In this document: positions 17,143-28,059 of the stretch, one piece after another
How positions within the stretch are numbered: position 1 is the first letter of the stretch
Layout: each line of letters begins with the position of its first letter
Assembly (NCBI GenBank): GCA_025934775.1
Contig: JAICWO010000014.1
Coordinates: 1-64,000 of the forward strand
Direction: 5' to 3'
DNA length: 64,000 bases
Source of the DNA: Gemmatimonadaceae bacterium
Lineage (GTDB): Bacteria; Gemmatimonadota; Gemmatimonadetes; Gemmatimonadales; Gemmatimonadaceae
The notes under the pieces: generated by a model
Database searches by the model: none
What the model was told of the DNA's origin: nothing
What the model saw: the letters and a program-made list of their open reading frames with translations, nothing else
Translations under genes and position numbers: made by a program

Positions 17143-18018
17143 CTAGCGCGTGACGTCTCGCTCCAGCAGTCCGCCCCAGCCGAGCTTCTGTCGCAGCGTG
17201 GCGAAGAAGCTCGTGCCCGGGAACCGTATGATCAGCACGCCGCCTTCGGCGCGGCGCACGCTGAGCGTTTCTCCGCTCGCGAAGGTAGTGCCCACCTGGC
17301 CGTCGACCGTAATCATAAGCTCCTCGGGACCATCTTCCGCTTGCACGGTGACCTCGATGTTCGAGGGGAGGATCACCGGCCGGATCGCGAGGGTGTGCGG
17401 CGAGACTGGGGTGACGACGATCGTCTCGAGCGTCGGGAAGACGACGGGGCCGCCGGCGGACAGGCTGTACGCGGTCGATCCCGTCGGCGTGGAGAGCACG
17501 ACGCCATCGGCCGCGTAGGTGGCGATGGTCTGGCCGTCCGCGGCGACGCGGACGCTCACCACGCGCGCGAATCCGCCCTTGTGCATCACCACGTCATTGA
17601 GCGCGAACCAGTGCTGCCGCTCCTTGCCGTGCGCGTCGAGCACGCGAGCGTGGAGCGCCATACGCGGCTCGACGAGATAGTCGCCGCGGGCGAAGCGCAT
17701 CAGCGCGCCGGAGAGCTGATCGGCATTGCAGCAGGTGAGAAACCCGAGCCGCCCGAGATTGATGCCGAGTATTGGTACGCCATGCGGCGCGATGGTGCGC
17801 GCGCCGCGGAGGAGCGTGCCGTCGCCGCCGAGGGTGAGCAGCGCGTCGAGCTGCGACGGGTTTTCCAGTAGGTGGCCGTCGGCGCCGCCCGAAAGATCGA
17901 ACAGTTCTTGCTCATACCAGAGCTCTAAACCCAGCGCCGGCGCGTGATCGCGCAGCGTACGCAGCACGGCGGTCGCGCCGGGATACCCCAGGTGCCCGAC
18001 GACGCCGAGGCGGATCAC
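17143..18018 (-). CDS. nadK: NAD kinase
   Basis: Phosphorylates NAD to NADP. 291 residues, GTG start overlapping the dxs stop (GTGA). Signature GGDGTLLRGAR near residue 63, NDVVMHKGG, and DGVVLSTPTGSTAYSLSAGGP near 175 are the conserved NAD-kinase blocks. Lies between dxs and recN, a common order in many phyla; NADP supply suits the neighbouring isoprenoid genes, although this may be coincidence. Confidence 0.96.
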   Translation of the reverse strand: MIRLGVVGHLGYPGATAVLRTLRDHAPALGLELWYEQELFDLSGGADGHLLENPSQLDALLTLGGDGTLLRGARTIAPHGVPILGINLGRLGFLTCCNADQLSGALMRFARGDYLVEPRMALHARVLDAHGKERQHWFALNDVVMHKGGFARVVSVRVAADGQTIATYAADGVVLSTPTGSTAYSLSAGGPVVFPTLETIVVTPVSPHTLAIRPVILPSNIEVTVQAEDGPEELMITVDGQVGTTFASGETLSVRRAEGGVLIIRFPGTSFFATLRQKLGWGGLLERDVTR

Positions 18019-19904
18019 TCTGCGATTACCTCAGTCTCGAGGAGCGCGCGCACCTTCTCCGCGATCCCCACGGCATCGAGCCCGCATGCCGCGAGCTGGC
18101 GCACGCGCGACGCGGCGTGCATGACGCGGTCGGGGACGCCGTGCGCCGCCACGCGGACGCTCGCGTCGTAGCGCGCGATCACGGTCGACATGAATGCGCC
18201 GAAGCCGTTGATCACCGTGCCCTCCTCGACCACGAGGACGTGCTTGTGGTCGGCCAGGATCGCGGCGAGCGTGATCTCGTCGTACGGCTTGAGATAGCGG
18301 CAGTTGACGACCGTGACGTTGAGCCCGTGCGCCGCAAGCGATTCGGCCGCGTCGAGCGCGGGCAGGACCATCGTGCCCACGGCGAGGATGGCGACGTCGG
18401 CGCCGCGGCGCACGACGTCCCACGTGCCATACGGGACGGGCTCGATCTCCTTGATGCTGACCGGCCGGTCGGGCGCGGCGTCGCGCGGATACCGGATCGC
18501 GAACGGGCCATCGTGCCGAACGGCCGTGCGCAGCAATCCGAGCATCTCGCGCGAGGTCATGGGCGCGGTCACGGTGACGCCGGGCACCGCGAGCAGATAC
18601 GCGATGTCGTACAGGCCCATGTGCGTCTCGCCGTCCTCGCCGACGAGTCCCGCGCGGTCCATGCAGAACGTCACGGGCAGCGACTGGATCGCCACGTCGT
18701 GAATGATGTTGTCGTATCCGCGCTGCAGGAACGTGGAATAGATCGCGACGACGGGTCGCACGCCGCGCGTCGCCATGCCCGCGGCGAACGTCACGGCGTG
18801 CCCCTCGGCGATCCCAACATCGAAGAAGCGCGCCGGATGCTGCTTTGCGAAGGCGTCCGTGCCGGTGCCGCTCGGCATCGCGGCGGTGATCGCCACGAGC
18901 TCCGGCACTTCGGCCCCAAGCTCCGCCAGCCCGGCGCCGAACACTTTGGTGTAGGTGGGATTCGCGCTCGACGGCTTGAGCTGCGCTCCGGTCGCGGGAT
19001 CGTGGCCCGGCGGCAGCGCGTGCCACTTCTCGCGGCTGTCGCCGGCGGGAAAGCCCCGCCCCTTCTGGGTGATGACGTGGACGAGGCGCGGCCCTTCGAG
19101 GCCGCGCACCACCGACAGCGTCTCGATCAGACTATCGATGTCGTGGCCGTCGATCGGGCCGAAATAGCGGAAGCCGAGCTCCTCGAACAACACGCCGGGC
19201 GTGAGGAACGTCTTCACGCTCTCCTCCCACTTGCGCACGAGGGTGCTCATGGACGAGAGCGGGCCGGGGGCGTGATCGACGAAGTCGCCGATCATCGAAC
19301 GGAGGCGATTGTAGAGCGAATTGCGCTGAATTGAATTCAAGTACTTTGACATCGCGCCCACGTTCGGCGCGATCGACATCTCGTTGTCGTTGAGCACCAC
19401 GACGACGTCGCGATCCGAGTGGCCGGCGTTGTTCAGCCCCTCGTACGCCAGCCCCGAGGTCAGCGCGCCGTCGCCGAGGATCGCCGCGACCTTGAAGGTC
19501 TCGCCCATCACGTCGCGACCCGCCGCGATGCCGAGCGCGGCGGAGATCGACGTGGCCGCGTGGCCGGCGCCGAACGCGTCGTACTCGCTCTCGCTGCGCT
19601 TGAGAAAACCGGAAACTCCGCCCTCTTGCCGCAGCGTTTCCATGCGATCGTTGCGGCCGGTGAGCAGCTTGTGCGGATACCCCTGATGCCCCACGTCCCA
19701 CACGAGCTGATCGCGGGGCGTGTCGAACGCGTAGTGCAGCGCGATCGTCAGCTCGACCACGCCGAGGCCGGCGCCGATGTGCCCGCCCGTCCGCGAGCAG
19801 ACGTCGATCAGGCGCGCGCGAACATCGTCGGCGAGCTGGCGTAGCTCGTCGCGGGTGAGGGTCCGAACGTCGGAGGGCGATGCAACTCGATCGAGAACGC
19901 TCAT
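18015..19904 (-). CDS. dxs: 1-deoxy-D-xylulose-5-phosphate synthase
   Basis: First step of the MEP isoprenoid pathway: thiamine-diphosphate-dependent condensation of pyruvate and glyceraldehyde-3-phosphate. 629 residues. Conserved blocks include DVGHQGYPHKLLTGR, GAGHAATSISAALG, the ThDP/Mg motif ILGDGALTSGLAYEGLNNAG, VLNDNEMSIAPNVG, and AEGHAVTFAAGMA in the transketolase pyrimidine domain. Start ATG at 19904. It follows ispA (39-base gap) and overlaps nadK by 4 bases. Confidence 0.97.
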   Translation of the reverse strand: MSVLDRVASPSDVRTLTRDELRQLADDVRARLIDVCSRTGGHIGAGLGVVELTIALHYAFDTPRDQLVWDVGHQGYPHKLLTGRNDRMETLRQEGGVSGFLKRSESEYDAFGAGHAATSISAALGIAAGRDVMGETFKVAAILGDGALTSGLAYEGLNNAGHSDRDVVVVLNDNEMSIAPNVGAMSKYLNSIQRNSLYNRLRSMIGDFVDHAPGPLSSMSTLVRKWEESVKTFLTPGVLFEELGFRYFGPIDGHDIDSLIETLSVVRGLEGPRLVHVITQKGRGFPAGDSREKWHALPPGHDPATGAQLKPSSANPTYTKVFGAGLAELGAEVPELVAITAAMPSGTGTDAFAKQHPARFFDVGIAEGHAVTFAAGMATRGVRPVVAIYSTFLQRGYDNIIHDVAIQSLPVTFCMDRAGLVGEDGETHMGLYDIAYLLAVPGVTVTAPMTSREMLGLLRTAVRHDGPFAIRYPRDAAPDRPVSIKEIEPVPYGTWDVVRRGADVAILAVGTMVLPALDAAESLAAHGLNVTVVNCRYLKPYDEITLAAILADHKHVLVVEEGTVINGFGAFMSTVIARYDASVRVAAHGVPDRVMHAASRVRQLAACGLDAVGIAEKVRALLETEVIAE

Positions 19905-19943
19905 GCTTCTGGCCGCTGGTCAACTTCGAAAATTAGCGCGACG

Positions 19944-20867
<924 letters not shown>

Positions 20868-21041
20868 CGGCACGCTCCACGAGTCGTTGCACGCGCGCTT
20901 CAGCGCGCGCTAGCTCGTCGGCGGCCGCGCGCAGATTCTCGATCCCCTCCTCGAACAGCTCGAGGGCCCGCGCCAGATCGACGCCGTCGTGCTCGAGTGC
21001 GCTCGCGATCGCCTCGAGCCGGGCCACCCGTTCCTCGAACG

Positions 21042-22316
21042 TCATGCGTCCTCGCCCGCGCGCTCGACTCGCGCCGACACGGTTCCGTCCCGCACGACGA
21101 GGTCGAACGGCAGTCCGTCGCTGAGCTGCGCGACCGTTGACAGCGTGCTTCCGTCGCGGCCGCGCGCGACGGCGTAGCCGCGCGCGAGCGTGGCGAGCGG
21201 ACTGAGCGCGTGCAAGCGGCCAGACACGGCGCCGCGCTGCGTCCGGCGCCGCGCCACCTGTTCGCCGCCGCCCGACGCGAGGTCGCGCCCGATGTGTCGC
21301 AACCGGTCGCCGCGCGCGCGGACGAGCGCGCGGGTGGCGCTTCGCATCCGCAATGAGAGTTTTCTTAACTCGCCTTCGAGCTCGCCGCGGGAGCGCGTCG
21401 CGGCTTCGGCCGCCGCGGACGGCGTGGCCGCGCGCAGGTCGGCGACGAGATCGCAGATCGAGACGTCGATCTCGTGTCCGACCGCGGAGATCGTCGGCAC
21501 GCGGCAGGCCGCCACCGCCCGCGCGACACGCTCGTCGTTGAATGCCCACAGGTCTTCGCGCGCGCCGCCGCCCCGCCCTACGATCACGAGATCGGCGCCG
21601 CCCCAGCGATTCACCTGATCGAGCGCGAAGCACAGCTCTTCGGGCGCGGTCTCGCCCTGCACCGCCGCCGGCACCACGACGAGACGCACGTTCGCTCCGC
21701 GCCGCCGCGTGACCGCGACGATGTCGTGCAGCGCCGCGCCGTCGGGACTCGTCACCACCGCGATCACGCGCGGAAACGGTGGGAGCCGCCGCTTGCGCTC
21801 GGGCGCCAGCAGTCCGTCGGCTTCGAGCCGCGCGCGTGTGATCTCGAGCGCCTTGCGCCGAAGGCCGTCGCCCTCCGCTTCGATGCGCGTGACGCTGAAC
21901 TGCATCTCGCCGCGCGCGGCATACACGGTGAGCCGGCCGAACGCGGCCACTTGCATGCCGTCGTCCGGTGCGGCGGGAATGCCGCGCTGATCGCGCTTCC
22001 ATGCAACACACCGCACCTGCGCCTGCCCGTCGCGAAGACAGAAGTACCAGTGGCCGTTGCGATGCGACTTGAAGTCGCTGATCTCGCCGCGCACCCAGAG
22101 CGGAATGAACGCCCCCTCGATGACGTCCTTCGCCGTCTGCGTCAGCAGAGAGACGGCGATCGCGCTCGCGGCGGTTTCGCCAGGATAGCGCGTCGAGTCG
22201 ATCAGCGGCTCGGGCGCGGGCGGCGGCGCATGCGCGGGTTCGCCGATCGAGCTGGCGAGCGCGAACAGATCGAGGTCGGCGCTCTCCGCACCGCGAGGCG
22301 CACGACGGCTGGTCAC
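21042..22316 (-). CDS. xseA: Exodeoxyribonuclease VII large subunit
   Basis: Catalytic subunit degrading single-stranded DNA. 424 residues from a GTG forming GTGA with the folD stop. An N-terminal OB fold ([20 protein letters not shown], then WYFCLRD) begins near residue 70, after a ~45-residue Pro/Ala-rich extension not usual for the family. The catalytic region [33 protein letters not shown] and [10 protein letters not shown] matches the XseA core. Coupled with xseB. Confidence 0.95.
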   Translation of the reverse strand: MTSRRAPRGAESADLDLFALASSIGEPAHAPPPAPEPLIDSTRYPGETAASAIAVSLLTQTAKDVIEGAFIPLWVRGEISDFKSHRNGHWYFCLRDGQAQVRCVAWKRDQRGIPAAPDDGMQVAAFGRLTVYAARGEMQFSVTRIEAEGDGLRRKALEITRARLEADGLLAPERKRRLPPFPRVIAVVTSPDGAALHDIVAVTRRRGANVRLVVVPAAVQGETAPEELCFALDQVNRWGGADLVIVGRGGGAREDLWAFNDERVARAVAACRVPTISAVGHEIDVSICDLVADLRAATPSAAAEAATRSRGELEGELRKLSLRMRSATRALVRARGDRLRHIGRDLASGGGEQVARRRTQRGAVSGRLHALSPLATLARGYAVARGRDGSTLSTVAQLSDGLPFDLVVRDGTVSARVERAGEDA

Positions 22317-23230
22317 GAGCGGACTTCGCGCAACTGCGCGGCGGCGCGAGCCGTGTTCGCCATGAGCATGGCGATCGTCATCTTGCCAACACCGCCCGGC
22401 ACGGGCGTGATCATCGACGCGACTTCGCGCGCCGACGCGAATGCCACGTCGCCGACGAGCCGCGTTCCCGACCTCTTCGTGGCGTCGGGAATACGATTCA
22501 TTCCAACGTCGACGACGACGGCGCCCGGCTGGATCATGTCCCCCGTCACCATCTCGGCGCGGCCGGCAGCGACGATGAGAATGTCCGCGCGGCGCGTGTG
22601 TCGCGCGAGATCGCGCGTGCGGCTGTGGCACACCGTCACCGTGGCGTCGACGCCGGGTTGCACCATCAGCGACGCCATTGGTTTGCCCACGATGTTGCTG
22701 CGGCCGATGATCACACAATCAGCGCCGGCGGTCTGCACGCCGTACGCTTGCAGCATGTAGAGCACCCCGGACGGCGTGCACGGCGCGAATCCGTCCTTCT
22801 CGCCGATCAGCAGCTTGCCGACGTTCACCGGATGGAATCCGTCGACGTCCTTGTCGGGGCGAATGCGGCGCACCACGGCGTCGGAGTCGATATGCTTGGG
22901 GAGCGGCATCTGCACGAGAATGCCATGCACCGACGGGTCGTCGTTCAACCGATCGACGATCGCGAGCAGTTCGGCCTGCGAGATCGTGGCCGGTTGACGA
23001 ATCGTTTCACCGTGCATCCCGAGCTCGATGCACGTGCGCTCCTTGGAGCCGACGTACACTGCGCTCGCGGGATCGTCGCCGACGAGCACCACGCTCAGCC
23101 CCGGCGTGATCCCCCGCTCCTCGAGTGCGCGCACCTGCTCGGCGACGTCGGACTTGATCCGCTCGGCGAGCAGTGCACCGTCGATGATCTTGTTCTCCGC
23201 GACCACGGGGCCGTGCGCGGCCGGCGTCAT
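22313..23230 (-). CDS. folD: Bifunctional methylenetetrahydrofolate dehydrogenase/cyclohydrolase
   Basis: Interconverts one-carbon folates using NADP. 305 residues; start ATG at 23230, four bases after the rny stop. Family motifs: [14 protein letters not shown] (the catalytic Lys), [24 protein letters not shown], and [14 protein letters not shown] in the Rossmann fold. It lies between rny and xseA; folD-xseA-xseB-ispA-dxs is a common bacterial order. Confidence 0.96.
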   Translation of the reverse strand: MTPAAHGPVVAENKIIDGALLAERIKSDVAEQVRALEERGITPGLSVVLVGDDPASAVYVGSKERTCIELGMHGETIRQPATISQAELLAIVDRLNDDPSVHGILVQMPLPKHIDSDAVVRRIRPDKDVDGFHPVNVGKLLIGEKDGFAPCTPSGVLYMLQAYGVQTAGADCVIIGRSNIVGKPMASLMVQPGVDATVTVCHSRTRDLARHTRRADILIVAAGRAEMVTGDMIQPGAVVVDVGMNRIPDATKRSGTRLVGDVAFASAREVASMITPVPGGVGKMTIAMLMANTARAAAQLREVRS

Positions 23231-23234
23231 CGTC

Positions 23235-24818
23235 TCAGCGCGCAAAGTCCACCGCCCGCGTTTCGCGGATCAGCACCACCTTGATCTGTCCCGGATACTG
23301 CAGCTCGGCCTCGATGCGCCGCGCGATTTCTTCGGACATCGTGGTCATCCGCACATCGTCGACGTCGTCGGGCAGAACGATCACGCGCACCTCGCGTCCG
23401 GCCTGAATCGCGAAGACTTTCTCCACGCCTTTGTAGCTCGACGCGATGCGCTCGAGGCCCTCGAGCCGCTTGACGTACGTCTCGAACGCTTCGCGCCGCG
23501 CGCCAGGCCGCGATCCGGAGATCGCGTCAGCCGCTTGGACGAGCACCGAGACTTCGCTCTCGTGCGGCACGTCGTCGTGATGCGCGGCGATGCAGTTCAC
23601 GACCAGCGGATTCTCACCGTACTTGGTGGCGACTTCCACGCCGAGCTGCACGTGCGTGCCCTCGTGCTCGTGCGTGAGCACCTTGCCGACGTCGTGCAGC
23701 AGCGCGCCGCGGCGCGCCATGTTCACGTCGAGCCCAAGCTCCGCCGCCATGATGCTCGCGAGCCACGCGACTTCCTTGGAATGCTGCAGAATGTTCTGCC
23801 CGTAGCTCGTGCGCCACCGCATGCGGCCGACGAGCTTGATCAGCTCGGGATGCAGGCCGTGCACGCCCGCTTCGTACGCCGCCTGCTCTCCGGTCTCGAC
23901 GATCTGCGTCTCGACTTCCTTGCGCGATTTGTTGACGACTTCCTCGATCCGCCCCGGATGGATGCGTCCGTCCGAGACGAGCTTCTCCAGCGCGAGCCGC
24001 GCCACCTCGCGGCGAATCGGATCGAAGCAGGAGACCACGACCGTGTCCGGCGTGTCGTCGATGATCACGTCGACACCGGTCGCAAGCTCGAACGCGCGAA
24101 TGTTGCGACCCTCGCGCCCGATGATGCGTCCCTTCATTTCATCGTTCGGGAGCGACACCGCCGAGACGGTCGTCTCCGCCGTGTGGTCCGCCGCGATGCG
24201 CTGGATCGCCAGCGCGACGATTTTCTTCGCCTCGCGCTCCGCGTTGCGCTTCGCGCTTTCGCGGATCTCGCGAATGCGATTCGCCGCGTCGGCTTGCGCC
24301 TCCTCCTCCATGCGGCGGATCAGCTCGTTCTTGGCGTCCTGCGCCGACATGCCCGCCATTTGTTCGAGTCGGCGGCGCTCGTCGGCCACGAGCTTCTCGA
24401 GCTCCTGTTCGCGATCGGTTACGGCCTTCTCGCGGCGGCCGAACTCGCTCCCTCGCCGGCCGAGCTCTTTGTCGCGCTGCTCGATCAACTCGTATTTGCG
24501 GTCCAGCACGGTCTCGCGCTCGGAGAGTCGGCGCTCTTCGCGCTCCACCTCTTCGCGCCGTCCGCGAACTTCGCCCTCGAACTTCTCGCGGAGCTTGATC
24601 ATCTCCTCTTTTCCGGAGACGAGCGCGGATTTTTTGATGTTCTCGGCGTCGCGCTCCGCTTCTGCCACAATGCGGCGCGACGTTTCCTCGGCGGTGGACT
24701 TCGCGGCGGCTTGGCGCTCGCGTTCCGCGTTCGTCCCACTCTTGCGGCCGAGTATGAAAAAAGCCGGCGAGGCAACGATGAATGCGCCAAGCGCGGCAAT
24801 AATCGCGATCACGTCCAT
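23235..24818 (-). CDS. rny: Ribonuclease Y
   Basis: Membrane-anchored endoribonuclease that starts mRNA decay. 527 residues. One transmembrane helix (residues ~3-24), then a long Glu/Arg/Lys-rich coiled coil (to ~200), a KH domain ([19 protein letters not shown], near 215) and an HD domain ([10 protein letters not shown], near 365). Start ATG at 24818 with GGAG twelve bases upstream. An apparent structured RNA with its own promoter lies just upstream. Confidence 0.96.
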   Translation of the reverse strand: MDVIAIIAALGAFIVASPAFFILGRKSGTNAERERQAAAKSTAEETSRRIVAEAERDAENIKKSALVSGKEEMIKLREKFEGEVRGRREEVEREERRLSERETVLDRKYELIEQRDKELGRRGSEFGRREKAVTDREQELEKLVADERRRLEQMAGMSAQDAKNELIRRMEEEAQADAANRIREIRESAKRNAEREAKKIVALAIQRIAADHTAETTVSAVSLPNDEMKGRIIGREGRNIRAFELATGVDVIIDDTPDTVVVSCFDPIRREVARLALEKLVSDGRIHPGRIEEVVNKSRKEVETQIVETGEQAAYEAGVHGLHPELIKLVGRMRWRTSYGQNILQHSKEVAWLASIMAAELGLDVNMARRGALLHDVGKVLTHEHEGTHVQLGVEVATKYGENPLVVNCIAAHHDDVPHESEVSVLVQAADAISGSRPGARREAFETYVKRLEGLERIASSYKGVEKVFAIQAGREVRVIVLPDDVDDVRMTTMSEEIARRIEAELQYPGQIKVVLIRETRAVDFAR

Positions 24819-24835
24819 ATGAGATCTATGCTCCA

Positions 24836-24985
24836 CCGCGGCTCGGGGCCGCAGGACAAGGAGAACCAGCGTCCTGCTGCGCTACTGTGCTCGCGTTCCG
24901 ACGCCCCACCGGCGAAGGGTGTTGACGTGGGGACGCTAACTACAAAGCGCGCTTAGACCTACGGGTCAGCTTGCCTACCGCGGCT
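24836..24985 (-). ncRNA. Putative structured RNA between zapA and rny, candidate 6S RNA
   Basis: The 217 bases between zapA and rny are non-coding but structured. On the minus strand, a hairpin CCCCAC/GTGGGG (near 24936-24902, with extra GCG/CGT pairs) and a second GCAGGAC/GTCCTGC hairpin (near 24876-24850) can form. CCGCGG near the 5' end can pair with CCGCGG near the 3' end as a closing stem. A promoter-like pair precedes it. 6S RNA genes lie next to zapA in many bacteria, hence the suggestion. I could not recognise the conserved 6S central bubble, so a 5' leader of rny or another RNA remains possible. Confidence 0.4.
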
Positions 24986-25014
24986 AAGCTACGCGTCGCG
25001 TCGCGAAAAGGCAA
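24986..25014 (-). promoter_or_regulatory. Promoter of the zapA-rny intergenic RNA
   Basis: Minus strand TTGCCT (25014-25009), 17-base spacer, TAGCTT (24991-24986). Start expected near 24979-24984. The -10 hexamer is the same as in front of hrcA and hldA. Confidence 0.45.
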
Positions 25015-25035
25015 CAAAGGCCTGGAGCGTCCCTC

Positions 25036-25344
25036 TCAGGATGCTTGGGCGGGATGGCGCTTGGCCGGCGGAAGCAGCGGGCGGACGTACTCGCTCAACG
25101 CCTCGAGCGATTCGTTCGTCGTCCGCATCGCCGTCCTGGCGTCGAAGAGCTCGGCCGTGATCTGGAGCGCCGCGAGTACCACGGCCCGGTTCGTCTCGAC
25201 GATCGCGCCGCTGGACATGACGCGACGGATCGCCTGATCGAGGTACTGAGCGACCGCCTTCGCATGCTCGGGCGGCGTGTCGCTGCGGATCGCGTACTCC
25301 TCGTTGAGGATCGTGACCCGAACGGTGTGCTTCTTGGTCGTCAC
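25036..25344 (-). CDS. zapA: Cell division protein ZapA
   Basis: FtsZ-ring stabilising protein. 102 residues, the family length. The N-terminal beta segment VRVTILNEEYAIRSDTPPEH and the long C-terminal helix (VVLAALQITAELFDAR) are characteristic. The ATG overlaps the stop of the upstream coiled-coil gene. Downstream lies the candidate 6S-like RNA. Confidence 0.92.
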   Translation of the reverse strand: MTTKKHTVRVTILNEEYAIRSDTPPEHAKAVAQYLDQAIRRVMSSGAIVETNRAVVLAALQITAELFDARTAMRTTNESLEALSEYVRPLLPPAKRHPAQAS

Positions 25345-25637
25345 CGCTCGCCTCCTTGCGTCTGCTGTCTCAAAAACTTCACCCGATCCAGCATCTGCTT
25401 GGCGCGGCTGGTGGCGGTGTCGAGCTTGCCCCGCAGCTGCTCGTTCTCGGCCTCCAGGTGCGACACACGTTCGGCGAGGTCGAGGTTCAACGCGCCGCCG
25501 TCGGTCGACTCGACGTCCTTCAGCTTGGATTCGGCGACCAACGCGCGGCGGCGAAACGCCGCGAGCTCGTCCGCGAGATGATGCACGAGCGCTTCCAGCT
25601 CGCGGATCGCGCGATCAGATGGTTCGCTGTCTGACAT
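25341..25637 (-). CDS. Small coiled-coil protein, ZapB-like
   Basis: 98 residues, almost all predicted coiled coil: LEALVHHLADELAAFRRRAL near the start and VSHLEAENEQLRGKL in the middle, with heptad-like leucines. There is no catalytic motif. Start ATG at 25637, inside the last 23 bases of pheT. Position directly before zapA and the coiled-coil composition suggest a ZapB-like divisome partner; sequence identity to ZapB itself cannot be asserted. Confidence 0.65.
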   Translation of the reverse strand: MSDSEPSDRAIRELEALVHHLADELAAFRRRALVAESKLKDVESTDGGALNLDLAERVSHLEAENEQLRGKLDTATSRAKQMLDRVKFLRQQTQGGER

Positions 25638-28059
25638 TGAGCTCGTCGGCGAGGGCTTTGAGAAGGTCCGAACGGCGCGCTTCGATCTCCCGCTCACGTA
25701 GAGTGCGCTCACCGTGACGGAAGGTCAACCTCCACGCGAGGCTACGATACCCAGGTTCCACTCCCCGGCCGAGATAGCGATCGAACAGGTCCACCCGCTC
25801 GAGCAGTCGGCCAGAGACGCGCCGCATCAGATCTTCGACCTGCGCAGCCGTGACGCTTTCCGGCACCAGCAGCGCCAAATCGAACTCGGCGGCCGGCGTG
25901 GTCGGCAGCGGCTCATACCGCGCGATGACTGCCGGCGGCCGATCCGGTGCACGGTACGCCGATGCGCCTGGCAACGCGATCTGGCTCGAGCTCACCTCAC
26001 CGAGCGAGATCTCGAAACCGTACGCGGGCGCGGCCCAGACTGGCGCGTCGAGCGAGAGCGGTCGAACGAGGCCGACCGACCTCCCGTCGACGATCACGGA
26101 CCACAACGCGCCCTTATCTGCCGCAGGCTCGAGTAAAATCACTGCACCAGGATACGCCGCTCTCGCGGCCAGCTCGGCCATCCCCTTCGCATCCCACTCG
26201 TCGAAGCGGATCCACGCGTCGAACTCGGTCGACTTGGGATCGGTGAAGTGCGGCGGCGTGCGCCGTCCCATCACGACCGCGGCGACGCGCATTTCCTCAT
26301 ATGGAAGTCCGGCGGGCCGCGGCTCGAATACAGACCCGATCTCGAACAGCCGCACGTTGCCGTGCATGCGCGCCAAATTGTATTCGGTGCGCCGCGAGAG
26401 CGTGTCCAGGATTTCGCGGCGCAAGAATGCCTCGTTCTCGGAGAGCGGATTCGCGAGTCGCACGAACGCCTCTCCACCAGCGACGAACGGCATCGGCCGC
26501 GCCTCCAGCATTCCGGCGCCGACGAGTGCTTCGCGCACGCGGCGCGCGGTGAGCCACTGCGGATCGTCAGGCACGCTGCCGGGCCGGAACGGACGCACGT
26601 CGACCGGGAAGCTGTCGTAGCCGCGTAGTCGCGCGATCTCCTCGATGAGATCGACCTCGGCCTTCACATCGCCGCGCCACGTGGGCACGGTCGCGCGTAG
26701 ATTTTCCCCCGCGCGTTCGACACCAAAGCCGATGCGATCGAGATAGGACGCGATCTCTTCGCTCGAGAGCGACTCGCCGAGCACGCGCGCGACACGCGCC
26801 GGCCGAAGATCGATCCGCGTCGGCGGCTCCGGCGCACGCGCGAGATCGACGGGCGCGCCATCTACGCTCCCGCCGGCCAGCGAGATGATCAGCTGCACGA
26901 CGCGCTCGAGCGCGCGCGGCGCCAAGTCGATGTCCACGCCGCGCTCGAAGCGGTAGCTCGCGTCCGTGGACATGCCCAGCGCGCGGCGCGCGTTGCGAAT
27001 GCGCGTCGGGTCGAAGTTTGCGACTTCGACGAACACGTCGGTCGTCGCATCGGTGACCTCGCTGTCACGTCCGCCCATCACGCCGCCGATCGCTTGTGGA
27101 CGCGCGGCGTCGGCGATGACGATCATCTCCGCGCCGAGCGCGCGCTGGACGCCGTCCAGCGTGACGATTCTCTCATCCGAGCGCGCGCGACGCACAACGA
27201 TCACTGCGCCCTCGAGCTTTGCGAGATCGAACGCGTGCGTCGGCTGGCCGAGCTCGTGGAGCACATAGTTGCTCGCGTCCACCACGTTGTTGATCGACCG
27301 CGATCCGACCGACTGCAGCCGCTGGACGAGCCACTCCGGGCTCGGCCCCACCGTGACGCCTCGGACGACGACACCCATGAACCGGCGCACCAGTCCCGGC
27401 TCGGCGATTCGAACTTCCACCGGGCCGGCCGCCGCCGCGGTATGGGCGGAGATCGGGTTCGGAATCTGCGCGTCGAGTTGGCCGATCGAAGGAAGCGACA
27501 GTGTCCGCGACGTGACGGCGGCGATCTCGCGCGCGATGCCGAGGTGCGACAGCAGATCCGGCCGGTTGGCTCCGACGTCGATGACGAGCTGTGTGTCGCC
27601 GAGCGGCATGGCCTCGAGCAGCGGCGTGCCCGGCGGCACGTCGAGCTGCAGCTCGAGAATTCCCTCCTGATCGTCGCCGAGGCCCAGCTCGCGCGACGAG
27701 CAGAGCATGCCGTCGGAGATGGCCCCGCGAATTTTGCGTTTCTGAATCTTGAGGCCGTCCGGCATCACGGTGCCCGTCCGCGCGAACGGGTACAGCTTGC
27801 CCGCCGTGACGTTCGGCGCGCCGCACACGACGTCGAGCAGCGTGCCGGAGCCGTCGTCCACCTTGGTCACGTGCAGGTGGTCGGAGTCCGGATGCGGCCC
27901 CTCCTCGACGACGCGCGCGACGACGAACGACGCGAGATCGCCGCGCAGCGCGATCAGCTCGTCCACCGTGGCGACGTGCGCCGTGATCAGCGCCCGCAGC
28001 TCGGCGGGCGTCGCGTCGAACGGCACGAACGCCTTGAGCCAATCGTACGAGGCGTTCAT
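25615..28059 (-). CDS. pheT: Phenylalanine--tRNA ligase beta subunit
   Basis: 814 residues, typical length. Starts MNASYDWLKAFVPFD. An EMAP-type tRNA-binding domain spans ~40-150 (HPDSDHLHVTKVD), followed by the B3/B4 editing domain, the B5 domain, the catalytic-like core, and a C-terminal ferredoxin-fold anticodon-binding domain ending RSDLLKALADELNVR. ATGA overlap with pheS. It forms the alpha2-beta2 enzyme with PheS in the cytoplasm. Confidence 0.97.
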   Translation of the reverse strand: MNASYDWLKAFVPFDATPAELRALITAHVATVDELIALRGDLASFVVARVVEEGPHPDSDHLHVTKVDDGSGTLLDVVCGAPNVTAGKLYPFARTGTVMPDGLKIQKRKIRGAISDGMLCSSRELGLGDDQEGILELQLDVPPGTPLLEAMPLGDTQLVIDVGANRPDLLSHLGIAREIAAVTSRTLSLPSIGQLDAQIPNPISAHTAAAAGPVEVRIAEPGLVRRFMGVVVRGVTVGPSPEWLVQRLQSVGSRSINNVVDASNYVLHELGQPTHAFDLAKLEGAVIVVRRARSDERIVTLDGVQRALGAEMIVIADAARPQAIGGVMGGRDSEVTDATTDVFVEVANFDPTRIRNARRALGMSTDASYRFERGVDIDLAPRALERVVQLIISLAGGSVDGAPVDLARAPEPPTRIDLRPARVARVLGESLSSEEIASYLDRIGFGVERAGENLRATVPTWRGDVKAEVDLIEEIARLRGYDSFPVDVRPFRPGSVPDDPQWLTARRVREALVGAGMLEARPMPFVAGGEAFVRLANPLSENEAFLRREILDTLSRRTEYNLARMHGNVRLFEIGSVFEPRPAGLPYEEMRVAAVVMGRRTPPHFTDPKSTEFDAWIRFDEWDAKGMAELAARAAYPGAVILLEPAADKGALWSVIVDGRSVGLVRPLSLDAPVWAAPAYGFEISLGEVSSSQIALPGASAYRAPDRPPAVIARYEPLPTTPAAEFDLALLVPESVTAAQVEDLMRRVSGRLLERVDLFDRYLGRGVEPGYRSLAWRLTFRHGERTLREREIEARRSDLLKALADELNVRQRTI

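Noticed and set aside
15643-17871. 742-codon plus-strand open frame over recN and nadK
   Set aside because: Shadow of recN/nadK with repetitive Arg/Glu/His composition and no ribosome binding site.
23028-24956. 642-codon plus-strand open frame over rny
   Set aside because: Antisense to RNase Y; apparent Leu/Phe-rich repeats mirror the coiled-coil codons of rny.
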